Part shown: positions 41,701 through 55,747 of the stretch, in pieces | Layout: every line of letters starts with the position of its first letter | How positions within the stretch are numbered: the stretch's first letter is position 1 | From: Heterotrichella gracilis | Taxonomy: Eukaryota; Sar; Xanthophyceae; Tribonematales; Xanthonemataceae | Assembly: GCA_032358255.1 (NCBI GenBank) | Contig: JAULBX010026385.1 | Span: 70,128 to 134,127, forward strand | Length of the DNA: 64,000 nucleotides | Direction of reading: 5' to 3' | Program-made: the position numbers and the translations under genes | Notes under the pieces: generated by a model | Seen by the model: the letters and a program-made list of their open reading frames with translations, nothing else | Told to the model about the DNA's origin: nothing | The model's database searches: none

Positions 41701-43223
41701 TAGAAACATGTACTGTAAAACGCTGAGTTCATGGGTAAAAGGCGCACTTTATGCTGATAAACCTGTTTTGAACGTAAATATGAGGTTCTGCCCGGTGTGC
41801 CAAGTGTTGCAACACTGTTGCAGGCCTGCTTTGTTTATCTACAGAACAGGGTTTTCTGAGAAAGTGGCCAACTTTGGCTGCTATACAATTGGCATAGGCC
41901 TTGGGCTTCTTTTTGAATTTAAGTTTCTGAGAGCAAGTGTGTTTCCTTGCACGGATGCACGCAGGGCCATTGACCCATACTGCCCATCACACGCACTCAC
42001 ACGCCGGCAGTGCCGCATATCCACTGTGCATGCATATTCCACCACTGCTGCGCAACCCTGGATGGCACCATGCTAACGCCTGCATGTGTGAATCCGCACA
42101 CCCAGGGGGCGTGATCTGGCCATGGAGTGCTGCAAGTACGTCACCGGCACAGAGTGGGTGAGCGGCGCGTGCGACGGGAGCCTCCAGCTGTGGAGCCAGA
42201 TGAAAAAGCGGCCCATGCAGACGCTGCAAAAGGCCCACAGCGACTTCAGCACGGGTGCTGGTAGCGTGGGCGGGGAGGCGGCTTCCTGGGTGTGCTCCCT
42301 GGCGACGTGCAAGAACAGCGATTTGGTGGTGAGTTGGTGGCGGTGCCTGCAGGCCATGCATGTACAGTAGTCATTGCCCATGGGAGCCCCATCCCCTTGA
42401 CATAAACCTCAAACCCTAAACCCTATAAGCTGGAGCAGGGGCCTGCAGCGGGGGCTGGATTGCAGCCTTCCTGGGCGACGCGCAAGAACAGCAAGGCTAT
42501 TGAGAAAATAGAATATAAGTCCTATTATTATCTTATTACCCTTGAGAACAGCGACCTGGTGGTGGGTTGATGGTGGTGCGCGCAAGCGCCGTGCCTGTGG
42601 TCATTGCACACTGTGCTGTGGGGCTGGTGCAGCTGAGACCCTTGCAAGCCCTTACCAGCCGGAGCCATTGCACGCTGTGCTGCGGGGCTGGCAACGACCT
42701 ACAGCTGTGGGTGCTCCAATTACCATTTAAAACCCCTAGCCTAAACTGCACAACCTCATTTTGGCATGCGGGCAGAGAGGCCCGGCGACGGTGTCATTGA
42801 ACTGTGAAGGCAGGCCGTGCCGTGGACTCTTGCTCAAGCCACAGGTTTGTGCATCCAGCAATCGCAATTACAATCTGAAAGAAAGGCTTCCAAGCCCAAC
42901 ACCGGCTTGTGCCTACACCTTGGCGGTGCATTCCACTGACCAGCACTGCTGTGGGGTCTATGCAGGCGAGCGGTTCCGGGGATGGAGTCATCAGGCTGTG
43001 GGCTGTTGAGGCAGGGCGCGCTGCAGGGCTGAAACAGCTGCGTGCAATCGGCGGCTTGCCAGCTCGCGGGTTTGTGAATGGGCTCCAGATCGCGCGCAGC
43101 GGGCGGTTCCTGTTGGCCGCCATGGGTCAGGAGCCGAGGCTGGGCAGGTGGGCTCGGGATGGTGCAGCCAAGAGTGGGCTGTTGCTGCACCAAATCGAGC
43201 TATCGGAAGGGGAGCAGGAGTGA
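38753..43223 (+). CDS. RRP9: U3 snoRNP WD40 protein RRP9 (U3-55K)
   Basis: Beta-propeller protein that binds the box B/C motif of U3 snoRNA in the small-subunit processome, in the nucleolus. Nine exons fit in phase: 38753-38924, 39272-39426, 39578-39616, 39687-39796, 40241-40474, 40845-41064, 41546-41649, 42106-42328 and 42966-43223. The N terminus (MAKAAGKRKRASAPSKPR) is basic, then acidic (EEIDEEEEAPE), followed by AKAYLQQIKATE as in the family. WD repeats include VALTSDDATAYSVAKDGSII, VHIWDAKSQQYIQGFPGHKG, LYSSSFDRTVKIWSLDERAY, VTSGYDHTCRVWKIPEESHL, and WVSGACDGSLQLWSQMKKRP. The end FLLAAMGQEPRLGRW is the RRP9 signature. Exon 3 (13 codons) is the least certain. The intron after exon 8 carries degraded copies of that exon's edge. 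Confidence 0.93.
39053..39078. repeat. Perfect 26-nt GCATGC palindrome in RRP9 intron 1
   Basis: GCATATGC, then ATGCATGCAT, then GCATATGC: the whole reads the same on both strands. A strong cruciform or single-hairpin candidate. Confidence 0.9.
39958..39980 (+). repeat. Dispersed intronic repeat, short copy C
   Basis: Contains TATTCCAGCAATGCAGCCG in an RRP9 intron, matching the core of the copies at 4046 and 46897 but diverging after it. Confidence 0.5.
42281..42720 (+). repeat. Degraded copies of RRP9 exon 8 donor edge with telomere motif
   Basis: The exon end (GGCGACGTGCAAGAACAGCG then ATTTGGTG, 42301-42328) recurs as GGCGACGCGCAAGAACAGC near 42473-42492 and as AGAACAGCGACCTGGTGGTG near 42545-42564; the second is followed by intron-like sequence matching the true intron start. 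CCCTAAACCC lies at 42411-42424 between original and copies. A further 63-bp tandem pair (CATTGCAC.CTGTGCTG) sits at 42603 and 42666. Confidence 0.7.
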
Positions 43224-45669
43224 GAACGCAGCCAGGGGGGTGCGCGCTTGTCACCATGCTTTCCCAGTGGGTAGCAGGCAGCCTGGTTTCCCTGTGTCTT
43301 TATCAGACATTATTGATTTAGAGACTGTGGCAGGTCTATGGGGTTTTAGTGGGGCCTGGCTGGAGCCTGTGGCTTGCTTACACGGCCTTGCAGAGGGTCA
43401 GTGTGATGCAAGCCTGGCAACTATTCCATCAGCCAATGTCGTCGTCATGTCTGCTGGTGACACTGCAGGCTCCTACCAAAACTAGCAGTGCTAGCCATTT
43501 GCAAGTCTTTCTCCAGTGTCAGACAGCGTGTAACCACCAAAGTGTTGGGCATGCGGTCGACATGCCGTTTCGTGTCAACACCAACTGGGATGTATCCAAA
43601 GCGCTGTAGAGGGAGCCTTTGTGACAGTTCTAGGCATTGTTGCCTAGCCAGGCCATGGCGGCGGGGGCAGCTGTAACACTGCCCAAACTCCATGTACCAA
43701 AGTTGCAGATCATCACACTGGAACGTCATGCAGCTGCTTATATAGCAGCTGCTATATGGGACTAGGCCTCCACGACACAAGCGGTCGCTGCTGCAGCTTG
43801 GGCAAGCAAACTCCCTATGGCAAGCAACGATACGACACCGTGACTGCTGCGGGACTCTCGAGAGTCGCAGAAAACGTTTCGCCAACTGGAACGTCAGGTG
43901 GCACGTTGAAGTGGTGGCAACAATTGGTGAGAGCTTCGCCCTGGCGTTTACACGGCAGTTCAAATCGGTATCAGCCGGGGACCGATCTATACACTGCAGT
44001 CTACTGTCGAAACACTCCCCCTGACATCCCCGACGCTTGGTCTATCTAGTGATGGTATCATACATGGCCCATGGCTGGGGTTGGGGCGTTTGGCCAAGCG
44101 GCAATGGTAATGCATGCATATACAAGCCGGGCTAGCCGAGTCAACCTTGATCAGCCTAATCATCGATTGAGCCGGATTAGGGTTTCAATTTCACACCCTC
44201 ATCCACCCTGCTTGGCAAAGTTGTCGGATAGCGACTTGGAGATCCGCGACTCGGTTTCCCGGGCAAGTTGCTCCATCGTCATGACCCTACATGATGGTAC
44301 ATGACTGATAAGCAAGCTATCACAGCGACACCGTAGCTACTTTCCACGGCCAACCCACTGCAACGAGGTGCATCGCAACCTTTCTGCGACATTTAGTGCA
44401 GACCCAACCCACTTTTGACAAAGCAACGCCCCAAATTGCTGGGTACTGGGCGGGTGCATTGTGCCCCTCCTGTCATGCCCTCGCACAAGCCGGCTCCAAA
44501 CAGCGGTGGCTAGGTGCGTACCAGCACGCGCTGCTCTGCTGCATAAGATATTGTCTGCGAGTATAGGTGTTGTTTGATAGTATTCTCGGGCAACATGACA
44601 CGTAGCCCGCGTGCCCTCCCCATTTGGCTGCCATCACCCACCGCTAATGACCTGCAAATGCCCCATCGTCGTATTGGGGTGTCCTCGCACCGCCTCACCC
44701 AGGCCGCCGCATGGTTTGCTGTGATCTTGCATTCATAAGGTCGGTATCACGTTCATCTGCCCTTACACGCAGCCGGGGTTTCATGCAGGTGCTTGGAGGC
44801 GTTGCTGCCCATTGGTTGTACCAGGGACATCGTCGGAGGTAAGTGGCAAGACTAACCTAGGCGTCGTTCGTGGAGCACGTACATCCACGGGTAACTGCGA
44901 GCTCTCCATGTTCTGTACTGTTAAGTGGAGCGGTTGGAACCGCCTAATGTCCGTCGTAAATATCTTTGGGAAAACCCTTGCATCTTGCTCGACGCCCTGG
45001 CAACCAACCCACCACACTTTGCACTTCAGAGCAAGTACAGCAAAACGAACTTGTCTAGTTGCAAGCGCTAGGCATCGTCCTTCGTTGTCTCACGCCAGCC
45101 CCTAGTTCTTTTGCACGATCATTTTAAGCGGTGATATCGTGGCGCTGTGCCCCACCCATCAAGCTATATGTTTGCGTGCAATAAAAGTATGGGAGCGGGG
45201 CCTACGGCTTAGCAGTTGGTGCGTGCATGCTGCTCCATCCAACATGTTAAAGTCCTGTTGTCGTTGGGTCGAATATCGTGCGTCTTTACCGTCCTTCCAA
45301 GTGCCTGACATGGGTGACACAGCGCACCCACGTACTGGCACAACGTTGTACCTAGGCAGGGTGTCTGGCAGCGGCTTGAGTGCCTCGAAAGCTTATTACT
45401 CAGCGTATAGTGACGGCTGTCCTCAGAAGCTTGGTTTACCCCTTTCAAACCGTATAGCGATGGGGGTTTGCCCAATTCGCTTCTGAAAGGCCTGTGGCAC
45501 TCCCTGCCCAGTTGGTTTGCCGCCCTTCTTCTGTCGTTTTGTGGTCGTTGGGGGCAATGCAGTGCTCACACGTTGTCGGATAGTTACACCCGTGGGACAT
45601 TTGCACAGCGGCGATATCAGCATCGGCGCCGTAGTGCCAGCTTCCAGTGCAGTTCGACCACTGACTGGG
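43224..45669. other. Intergenic region, RRP9 / CDK
   Basis: 2.4 kb with the RRP9 3' flank and upstream region of the CDK gene. The longest frames (172 codons on - near 43445-43963; about 115 codons on + near 45139) match nothing I know. An upstream CDK exon could be hidden here. No RNA gene or transposon ends recognised. Confidence 0.45.
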
Positions 45670-48539
<2,870 letters not shown>

Positions 48540-50356
48540 ATGGCTTCATGTCCTCCCATAGCTGGACGGATGTGATACAGGTAGAGAATCCACTCATAGG
48601 CCTATTTCTGGTACAAAACTATACACCAGGCACTTTGTTGGTAGGTAGGTTCAAGCACTGGTAGAATTGAAAAAAAGAAAACTTGGTTTTGCGGAGACGA
48701 GTTTCATAGGTACCATGTTACAGCTGGTTTGTTGCTGTGCAGCGCTAAGACTACAATGTCTGGTGCTGCTTGGATGGCAAGCATGTTGGTCGAATGTTTT
48801 CATATTGTCCTCAAATTGTAGCCGTTTTTGGCTGTCCAGCCAGTGTATTTGAGAGACAAAACAAGTTTCCGCTGTTTATCAGCACAAGAGTGTGCTGTGC
48901 AGAATGCATGCTGCAGCTTCTGTCCCTTGTACTACATTTCCCCTTCTCATTCCCTCACACAACTTGTGATGCGTCCAAGGAGCTATGTCACGCCCTTGAT
49001 GTTTTGGCTATTAGAGATACCTCCAACCGCAGGTGTTTGTCAAACATGGTGTGCTCTTAGAGCCAGTCGCAGCCTTTATTGCATTGCAGTTATATTCCTT
49101 GCTGTATATTTCCTTGTTCCATTTCAGTAGGTAGATTGTAATATGACGTTGCCTTTTTTTGGGTGTTCTTGTTGTCCAGCACAGAACAGGTGGTGCAATT
49201 TGTGGCTGTAGCCCTCATGTCAAGTGTCCTGCCATTCCAAATCACCTATCAAGACTTGTGTAGAAAACCATGCCAGCGCGTGTATCCATGTACTGGTTCT
49301 TGCAAGTTTCTGCATTGCGTTGATTTATTCGCAGGAGCCATTGTCCAGCTGTGCATCCTGTTGTGTGCTCATTTATGTGGCAACGTGTGAGCCCATTTTG
49401 CCCTTAACCTCTCTTAAGCAATGCCTCAGCGGCTATGCAGTGCAATGTCAACTGCTTGGCTCTTAGCACACCTCCTTTTTCAATAACACAGTGCCAGGGT
49501 TGAGTGCATTGTACATCATGGTTTTCGATGAAAAGCAGGCCCATCAATGCAATTGGCATTGGCAGCACTGCAGGTCCATGCTAGGTGTGGTAGTTAAAAA
49601 GTCTGGTGCTGTGTGGCCAGTTTTTTCTTATCAAGATTGCTTCCCGGTATTTTGAGCTTCGCTGTCAGTCAGCAATAGTAGATGTTATTGAATTTTGTAG
49701 ACGTAGTTAGTTAGATAGCTAGTTAATTGAGTTGGTGGTAGACCAGGCTAGGCTGCGTGAAGCTAGGCTAGCCAGACAAGTTAACGAACGTCGCACTTGC
49801 AGCCAATCGTGATGCACATGGTAGTAGAACTGTGTCTTCATGTGTTAACAAAGTGTGATGTACATGATTTACATTAGCATCTGCAGTACATGATGGTGAT
49901 AGGCCCGTCTAAAACTGTTGAACCACACGCTGTTTTTACTAGACCAGTAAATATTTCAAGGCGCTGTAGTTGACGGCCTAAGAATATTAGTAATTTATTA
50001 AATTACTAATAATACTTAATAAGGGTTTACTGCATAACGCCAAGTCTTAGACAGTAGCTGATTGGCAATGCCATATGGCCACCCAATGGTCGGTGCGATG
50101 CACCTGACATGAACCTTACAGTGTAAGAAAGAATATCCTTCAGAGAAAGCGCGCAACGCGGATCGTATTACCTCTGCAACGGTGGCAGTGCCATGCTGCA
50201 ACACAATGTCACGTGTACCCAGAGACTGACACTCAGCGGCACAACCACTGAACTGCTGCAGCAGACTTGGGCCTGCAGCAGGCTAAATGGCCTACCATGG
50301 TGACTGCATGCATGCATTGTCAATTAGCAAGCACAATGCCATTCCATTAACCGTGA
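48540..50356. other. Convergent intergenic region, AT-rich
   Basis: Between the CDK 3' end (+) and ABC-F 3' end (-). It is AT-richer than its neighbours, notably 49640-50035, with many TAG/TTAG words. Only short frames; no recognisable gene, RNA or transposon. Confidence 0.5.
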
Positions 50357-53300
50357 TCATTGGATCTTCAACCTGCGTTTTAGCTTGGCCACATACTGCG
50401 CCATGCCCCCTTCCAGCCGCGTGACCTTCCCCCGCCTCGCCTCAAACACCTCCCTTGCCAGCGCATCCACCAGGTACTGGTCATGCGACACCAGCACGAT
50501 CGCCCCCTCGTACTCCCTCGCCATCTCGATCAGCGCATCCACACTGTCAATGTCTAGGTGGTTGGTGGGCTCATCCAGAATCAGCAGGTGCGGCCCCCCG
50601 AACATGGTCCGCGCCAGCGCCACCCGCACCGCCTGGCCACCAGACAGGGTGTCCATCTTCTGGGTGGCTGTGGAGCCCTTGATGCCGTAGGACCCCAGGA
50701 AATCCCGCAGGTCCTGCTCCCGGGACCCAGGGAAATGCTCCTTCAGGTGGCTCAGAGGGGTCGCCTCAGCACTTGCTGCCAGTTCATCCACGTGGCTCTG
50801 CCTGAAGAACCCAAACTTGGCTGCTGCATGGCGCTCCAAGGTGCCGGCGCCAGGCTGGAGCTCGCCCATCAGCAGCTTCATGAGCGTGGTCTTGCCCTCC
50901 CCGTTTGCGCCGATGATGCCGATGCGGTCGCCTTGCTGCACGTTGAGCGTCACGCCGCTGAGGACCGGCGGGGTGCCCCTGTGGTGATGCGCACGCTTTG
51001 TGAGCGCATGCAAGGGCCGGTCCTCTGCCTGTTGGCCCCCTTACATACCAGTGGCTGCTTACAAGCATTGCTGGAAGCATAGGGCCAACTTCTGGCCCTA
51101 GACTGAGCATGCAGGTCCAATCACAAAGTTTGAGTACACATCCATGATGCCTAGCAATATGCTATACCATCATACTACTGGCAGTGCACCGCAGTGTTGC
51201 ACCCTGCCCACCCACCTTTTGTACGTAAATGAGACGTCTGCCAGCCGGAGCAACGGGCCTTGGTGCCGCAGCGGGTCTGGAGTGGCCACCTTCCAGTGCT
51301 GGGGAGCCTCAGTGGTCTCCAGCTCCACACCTAGCCGCCGTCCCGTGTGATACCCAATCAGGTCCTGCGCACACACCGCACTGCTTGTACCATGCACAAA
51401 TGTCTTATTATTCTATTCTACTTTTATGTTTTTTTATGTAGGTACTTCCAATCATCCTGCGCACACACCGCACTGCTTGTACCATGCACAGACTTTTGTA
51501 TTTAATTTTTTTCGCTTTTCGTAACTTAGTTGCTGCCAATCATGTCCTGCACACAGCACTGCTTGTACCCTGCACCGCCATGGGGCACAAGGCTGATGCA
51601 TGCAGGAGTTGCAACACGTCAAACATCCTGTACAGTAAGTTCATGCAACTGGTTAAGGCAATTATTGAAGTAAAGCCTCACCCGCTGAACCTTGAGCCGG
51701 TGCCCATGCTCATTCTTCTCGTTACCAAGGCGGTTCTCTAGCTTCTTCTTGCGAGACGCCACCATGCCCAGCTTCTTGTCATCCCCAGCCTTCTTGGCCT
51801 GCCGCAAGCCCTCCTGGATGCTCTTCTCCATGTGGGCCCTGCAGGGTATGTGATTTAGGGTTTGGGGTTCGACAGCTGTGACAATCGAAATTCAGCAGCG
51901 CGACAACCACAGGATGCCCCTGGCTCCTCAAGGTTGCCATGACTGCATAGCATGGCGATGCCACGCCTTACATTATCATGCAAGCTGCGGCATCGTGTGC
52001 TATTTGGACAGGGATATTTTGGCAGGTAAGCAGGGTACACATGCAATGCTCCACTTGCCTGCATCACATGTGCATTCCATGCAACTGTGAAGCAAACAAA
52101 ACCTCATGCAGGATTGACACACTTCTTTTTCTTAAAAGCCATCTGAGAGCCTGGCCTGGCGCAGCATCTCTTCTCCTGTGCCTGCTTGTACTAACGGCAC
52201 ATTAGGGTTCAGGGTTTATGGTGTTGGGTTCCATCTTACTTCTTCTTGTTGATGCCATCCTGCAACCTGGTCTGGTGCACCAGCTTCTCCTCCTGTGCCT
52301 GCTTGTACTGGGAGTAATTGCCGCTGTGGTAGCTCAGCTGCTTGTGCCTGCACAACAACGGGGCACGCTCATTGACTACCTCCGGATCCCCGCTACCATG
52401 CGCATCATGTTCCACGTCATTGCAGTTCTACACTGGACCCCATGCCTGCGCCCAGAATGCATACATAGATGGTTTAGGGTTTAGGGTTTAGGGTTTACCC
52501 AGATCTGGCAGCACAACAAATCTGGCTGGCACAAATGAATTGCCCAGTAAATGCTCATAATGCGAGTACAAGCCCTTCAGATATTGGATGATGGCTGTGA
52601 TGACTCCACACACATGTAACGATGCCACTGATTGTGAATGTGGTCATCACAGGCTGATCAAGTCGCATGCATTTATCAACTGCACCGCAAATTACACCCA
52701 GCCTCACCTCAAGACAATGGTCTCCGTTGTCACTGCATTCAAGAACGCCTGGTCATGCGACACCACCACTAGGGTGGTTGCATCGAGAGACTTTAAGTAG
52801 GAGGTAAGCCACAGGATGGCGGGCAAATCCAGGTGGTTGGTTGGCTCATCCAGCAGCAGCACCTCGGGGTCTAGGAACAGCGCCTGAGCCATGGCCACCC
52901 GCATGCGCCACCCGCCTGTGCCACCATGCACACACGATCCGTCAGATCTCTAAAGATTTATCCACACAACGCATCAACAAGGCCAAGCAATCCCTAAACA
53001 AGGCCCGTGCTGCTGGGTCAAGGAACAGAGGCTGAGTCATGGCCACTTGCATGCGTAACCCATCTATGCAGCCATGTGCATACCACCCGTCAGAGAGTCA
53101 TGCAAACACAATGTTACAACTGACACATGCGGCTCTACATACTGGCTTGGCAGGGGCACAGGCATGTTGCACTGTGCAATGGTGCCTGTAAATACATGTC
53201 TTGACTGCAATGCATGCATGCCCAAGCCAAGATATAAAACTCAGCACTAGTATAGCATTCACCTTAATAATTCTCAGTTTCTGCTGACGATGATTAAACA

Positions 53301-55747
53301 ACCCTCCATAAATACACGTCCCAAGGCCACGCATTGGCACCCACCTGACAACCTCCCAAGGGGCCCATCCTGCATCTCCTTGGTGAACCCCAAACCAGTC
53401 AGTATCTTCCTGGCAGTGCCCTCTGCTGTCTCAGCATCCATCAAGCTCAGGCTGGTGAACAGCTCAGAGAGCTGCTCCTGAGCTCTGAGTGAGGCAGCGC
53501 TGAGCTCCTCGGCTGAGTAGGGTTTGTCCATGGCCTGGAGGGTTTCTGCCAGCTCGGTCTCCAGAGCAACCAGCCTGTGGCGGGCATCAAACCCGCGCGC
53601 CCCGCTGCGGTGGGTGGCGATCTGCAGCGCCTGGTCCACTTCCATCTTGACCCGATCCAAGTTGATCTGTGGGGGTATCAGCGGCTGCTGTTGGCATCGG
53701 CAATGATTGGCGCAGAATCTAAAACCACGCGCTCGAGTTCCATGCAGCCTAACCCATGAAATGACACACCATACACAAATGTGAATCAGCTTGGCATCAG
53801 CCAAATCTGGTGCAATTGTTGTCTATGCGCATGGGTGCGCACACAGCCCATGGCCAAAACAAGTGGCCACCTATTTCACATGCATTGCACACATCCAGTC
53901 TCGCCAATGCACATGAAGCCAGTGCAAATGAAGCCACTGCACAGCCTGGGTCCCGCTCCATCCAACTCAAATCAAGCGCTTGCAGCTGGTCCACGCAGCT
54001 ATTTTAATATATGGCTGTAAGCAATCGTTTGCATATGGCAATACCATAAGCAATGGGTTGTGTGTCACAAGTGATGATGTATGTTGCAGTGCACAGATTG
54101 TGATATGGCTCTACCTGTCTCAATGCAGCGGCCATGGCCTCGGTGCTGCATGTCTCCACTGCCTGCTGCAGCATCGCGCTCTCACGGGCGACTCGAGTGG
54201 CCTCCTTGTCAGACTCAATGACCACCTAGGTACAAGGAACGAGTGTCAGGGCATAGGGTTGGCCTTGTCTGTCAAACTCCATGATCACCAATCACCGTGG
54301 TCAGTGACAAAAGCCAATGGTAGGCAGCCGCGAGCAATGCAGTCCACAGCACTTTGCAATCGCATGGACTGCCTCCACCAAGGATCTACCGCGCCCTTTT
54401 CAGATGCCCACAATACACGCAGTCATAATAGGCGCGCCAGTAGGAACCCTGAGGAACCATTTACCAGCGGGTCCCACCTGGAGCACGCTGCTTGCCCCCT
54501 GCACCTGTTCCAGCTGATCACATACTGCACCCTGATGCTGCAGTGAAAACCCTGAGTAGTGTTTAGCAAGGGTCTCACCTGGAGTACGCTGCTTGCCCCG
54601 TGCACCTGCTCCAGCTGATCCACATACTGCACCCTGATGCTGCTGGGCAGCCCAACCAGCAGCCCATAGCCCAAGGACTTGAGCAGAGTGGACTTGCCCA
54701 CCCCGTTGCGCCCTACCAGACCATAGTGCACCCCTGCGCGGTGCGGCATACAGTTTTAGGGTGCATGCAGTATATCGTATTGGTTTAGGGTTTGGGGTTT
54801 GCCCACCCCGTTGCGTACTACCAGACCATAGTGCACCCCTGCGCAGTGCGGCATACAGTGTTTGGGTGCATGTAGTATATCGTATTGGTTTAGGGTTTAG
54901 GGTTTGCCCACCTCGTTGCGCCCTACCAGACCATAGTGCACCCCTGCGCGGTGCGGCATACAGGGTTTGGGTGCAAACAATATATCGCATTGGTTTAGGA
55001 TTTAGGGTTTGCCCACCTCGTTGCGCCCTACCAGACCATAGTGCACCCCTGTGTGGTGTGGCATACAGTTTCAGGGTGCATGCTGTATACTGTATTGATT
55101 TAGGGTTTAGAATGTGCCCACCCCGTTGCACCCTACCAGACCATAGTGCACCCCTGCGTTGTGAGAGGTACAGTGTTTGGCTGCAAGCAATATACCGTAT
55201 GAATTTAGGGTTTAGGTTTGCCCACCCCGCTGCGCCCTACCAGACCACAGTCCACCCCTGCATGGTGGGAGTATCACGCTGTCTGGTGCATTACATGCAT
55301 GTAGTGCATGCATTTATGTCAGGTTTTGTTGCTGTGGCGTGCGTTGCATGTGTGTTTAGGGTGTAGGATTTTGTAGACCTGACCCACACAAACATGTTAC
55401 CGTGCGGCGAGCATGTCGCGATGGGTTGGTATCCATGGTGCAAACATCTTGATTACAGTCAAGTGAAACGTGCGGGGTCCTGTATGCATTAAGACCGTGA
55501 CCGCTTCGCAAAGAATCCATATGTGCAGGCGTTTTAGATAGGGTTTTAGTACGGTTTCTTTAGGGTTCCAGGAGTCAGGGAGCACTTGGGTGCCGCAGCG
55601 CACACCTGCAAACAGCTTGAGGTGGGCATCACACAGCAGCTCTGTATCTTCCACAGTTAAGTTGACGTCCTTGAGGTCGATGTCTGTGGCGGTGGTGTCT
55701 AGGGTTTCGTTGTGGAACCTAGACTGCTGGGAGGTTGCCACGATCGC
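50357..55747 (-). CDS. ABC-F family ATPase (GCN20/ABCF3-like), 5' exon not resolved
   Basis: Soluble protein with two ABC ATPase domains and no membrane segments, of the family acting on ribosomes. Exons 55747-55606, 54733-54579, 54225-54115, 53666-53345, 52915-52708, 52347-52240, 51838-51682, 51364-51216 and 50978-50357 keep phase over 657 residues. Domain 1: [19 protein letters not shown], Walker [10 protein letters not shown], signature [12 protein letters not shown], Walker [12 protein letters not shown] and SHDQAFLN. The linker ([20 protein letters not shown], then [13 protein letters not shown]) is the ABC-F hallmark. Domain 2: [11 protein letters not shown], Walker [33 protein letters not shown] and SHDQYLVD. 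The C terminus is KLKRRLKIQ. Walker A 2 has Glu where Ala or Val is usual. The start lies upstream of 55747 and was not found. Five of the exon edges are duplicated in adjoining introns. Confidence 0.9.
51355..51575 (-). repeat. Triplicated acceptor edge of an ABC-F exon
   Basis: The sequence before and just inside exon 51364 (+ strand: CAATCAGGTCCTGCGCACAC, then CGCACTGCTTGTACCATGCA) recurs at 51449-51490 and 51537-51575, spacing about 93 and 88 bp. Each copy includes an acceptor CAG and about 11 nt of exon. AT-rich sequence, not telomere motif, separates them. Confidence 0.85.
51853..51869 (+). repeat. Short TTTAGGG-like tract beside an ABC-F exon
   Basis: ATTTAGGGTTTGGGGTT lies 15 bp outside the acceptor of exon 51838-51682. 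Confidence 0.7.
52120..52194 (-). repeat. Degraded copy of the 3' edge of ABC-F exon 52347-52240
   Basis: 52141-52194 aligns to 52256-52308 (CCTGGCCTGGCGCAGCATCT against CCTGGTCTGGTGCACCAGCT, both then CCTGTGCCTGCTTGTACT). The TTAGGG-like tract at 52203-52220 separates copy and exon. Confidence 0.75.
52471..52497 (+). repeat. Interstitial telomere-type tract, (TTTAGGG)n
   Basis: Three and a half perfect TTTAGGG units in an ABC-F intron. This is the plant/green-algal telomere motif; the cleanest tract in the window besides 47061-47100. Confidence 0.9.
52990..53075 (-). repeat. Degraded copy of the 5' edge of ABC-F exon 52915-52708
   Basis: 53022-53060 on + (AAGGAACAGAGGCTGAGTCA then TGGCCACTTGCATGCG) aligns to 52873-52910 (AGGAACAGCGCCTGAGCCAT then GGCCACCCGCATGCG). 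The match continues beyond the splice site to CCGTCAGA in both, offset about 150 bp. Confidence 0.75.
54466..54648 (-). repeat. Duplicated 3' edge of the ABC-F Walker A exon
   Basis: The exon end and donor at 54576-54648 recur at 54475-54541 with period 101 bp; both copies carry CACCTGGAG (donor side), GCTGCTTGCCCC and TACTGCACCCTGATGCTGC. Both have a usable GT donor. Confidence 0.85.
54696..55325 (-). repeat. Six-copy 105-bp tandem array of the ABC-F Walker A exon edge
   Basis: Units begin at 54696 (the exon itself), 54801, 54906, 55011, 55116 and 55220 (+ strand anchor GCCCACC). Each contains, on the gene strand, an acceptor CAG, the exon start for [13 protein letters not shown], and a CCCTAAACC tract. 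The last unit decays near 55325. Copies at 54906 and 55011 have CTCGTTGCG in place of CCCGTTGCG, turning G of RNG into E. The 105-bp period leaves frames open on both strands. Confidence 0.95.

Noticed and set aside
43445-43963. 172-codon - frame rich in Cys and Arg
   Set aside because: No family resemblance, non-domain-like composition, no neighbouring exons in phase.
54400-55366. Long open frames on both strands across the ABC-F array (243 codons - and 201 codons +)
   Set aside because: They stay open because the unit is 105 bp, a multiple of three; neither is in the frame of the true exon and both consist of tandem copies.
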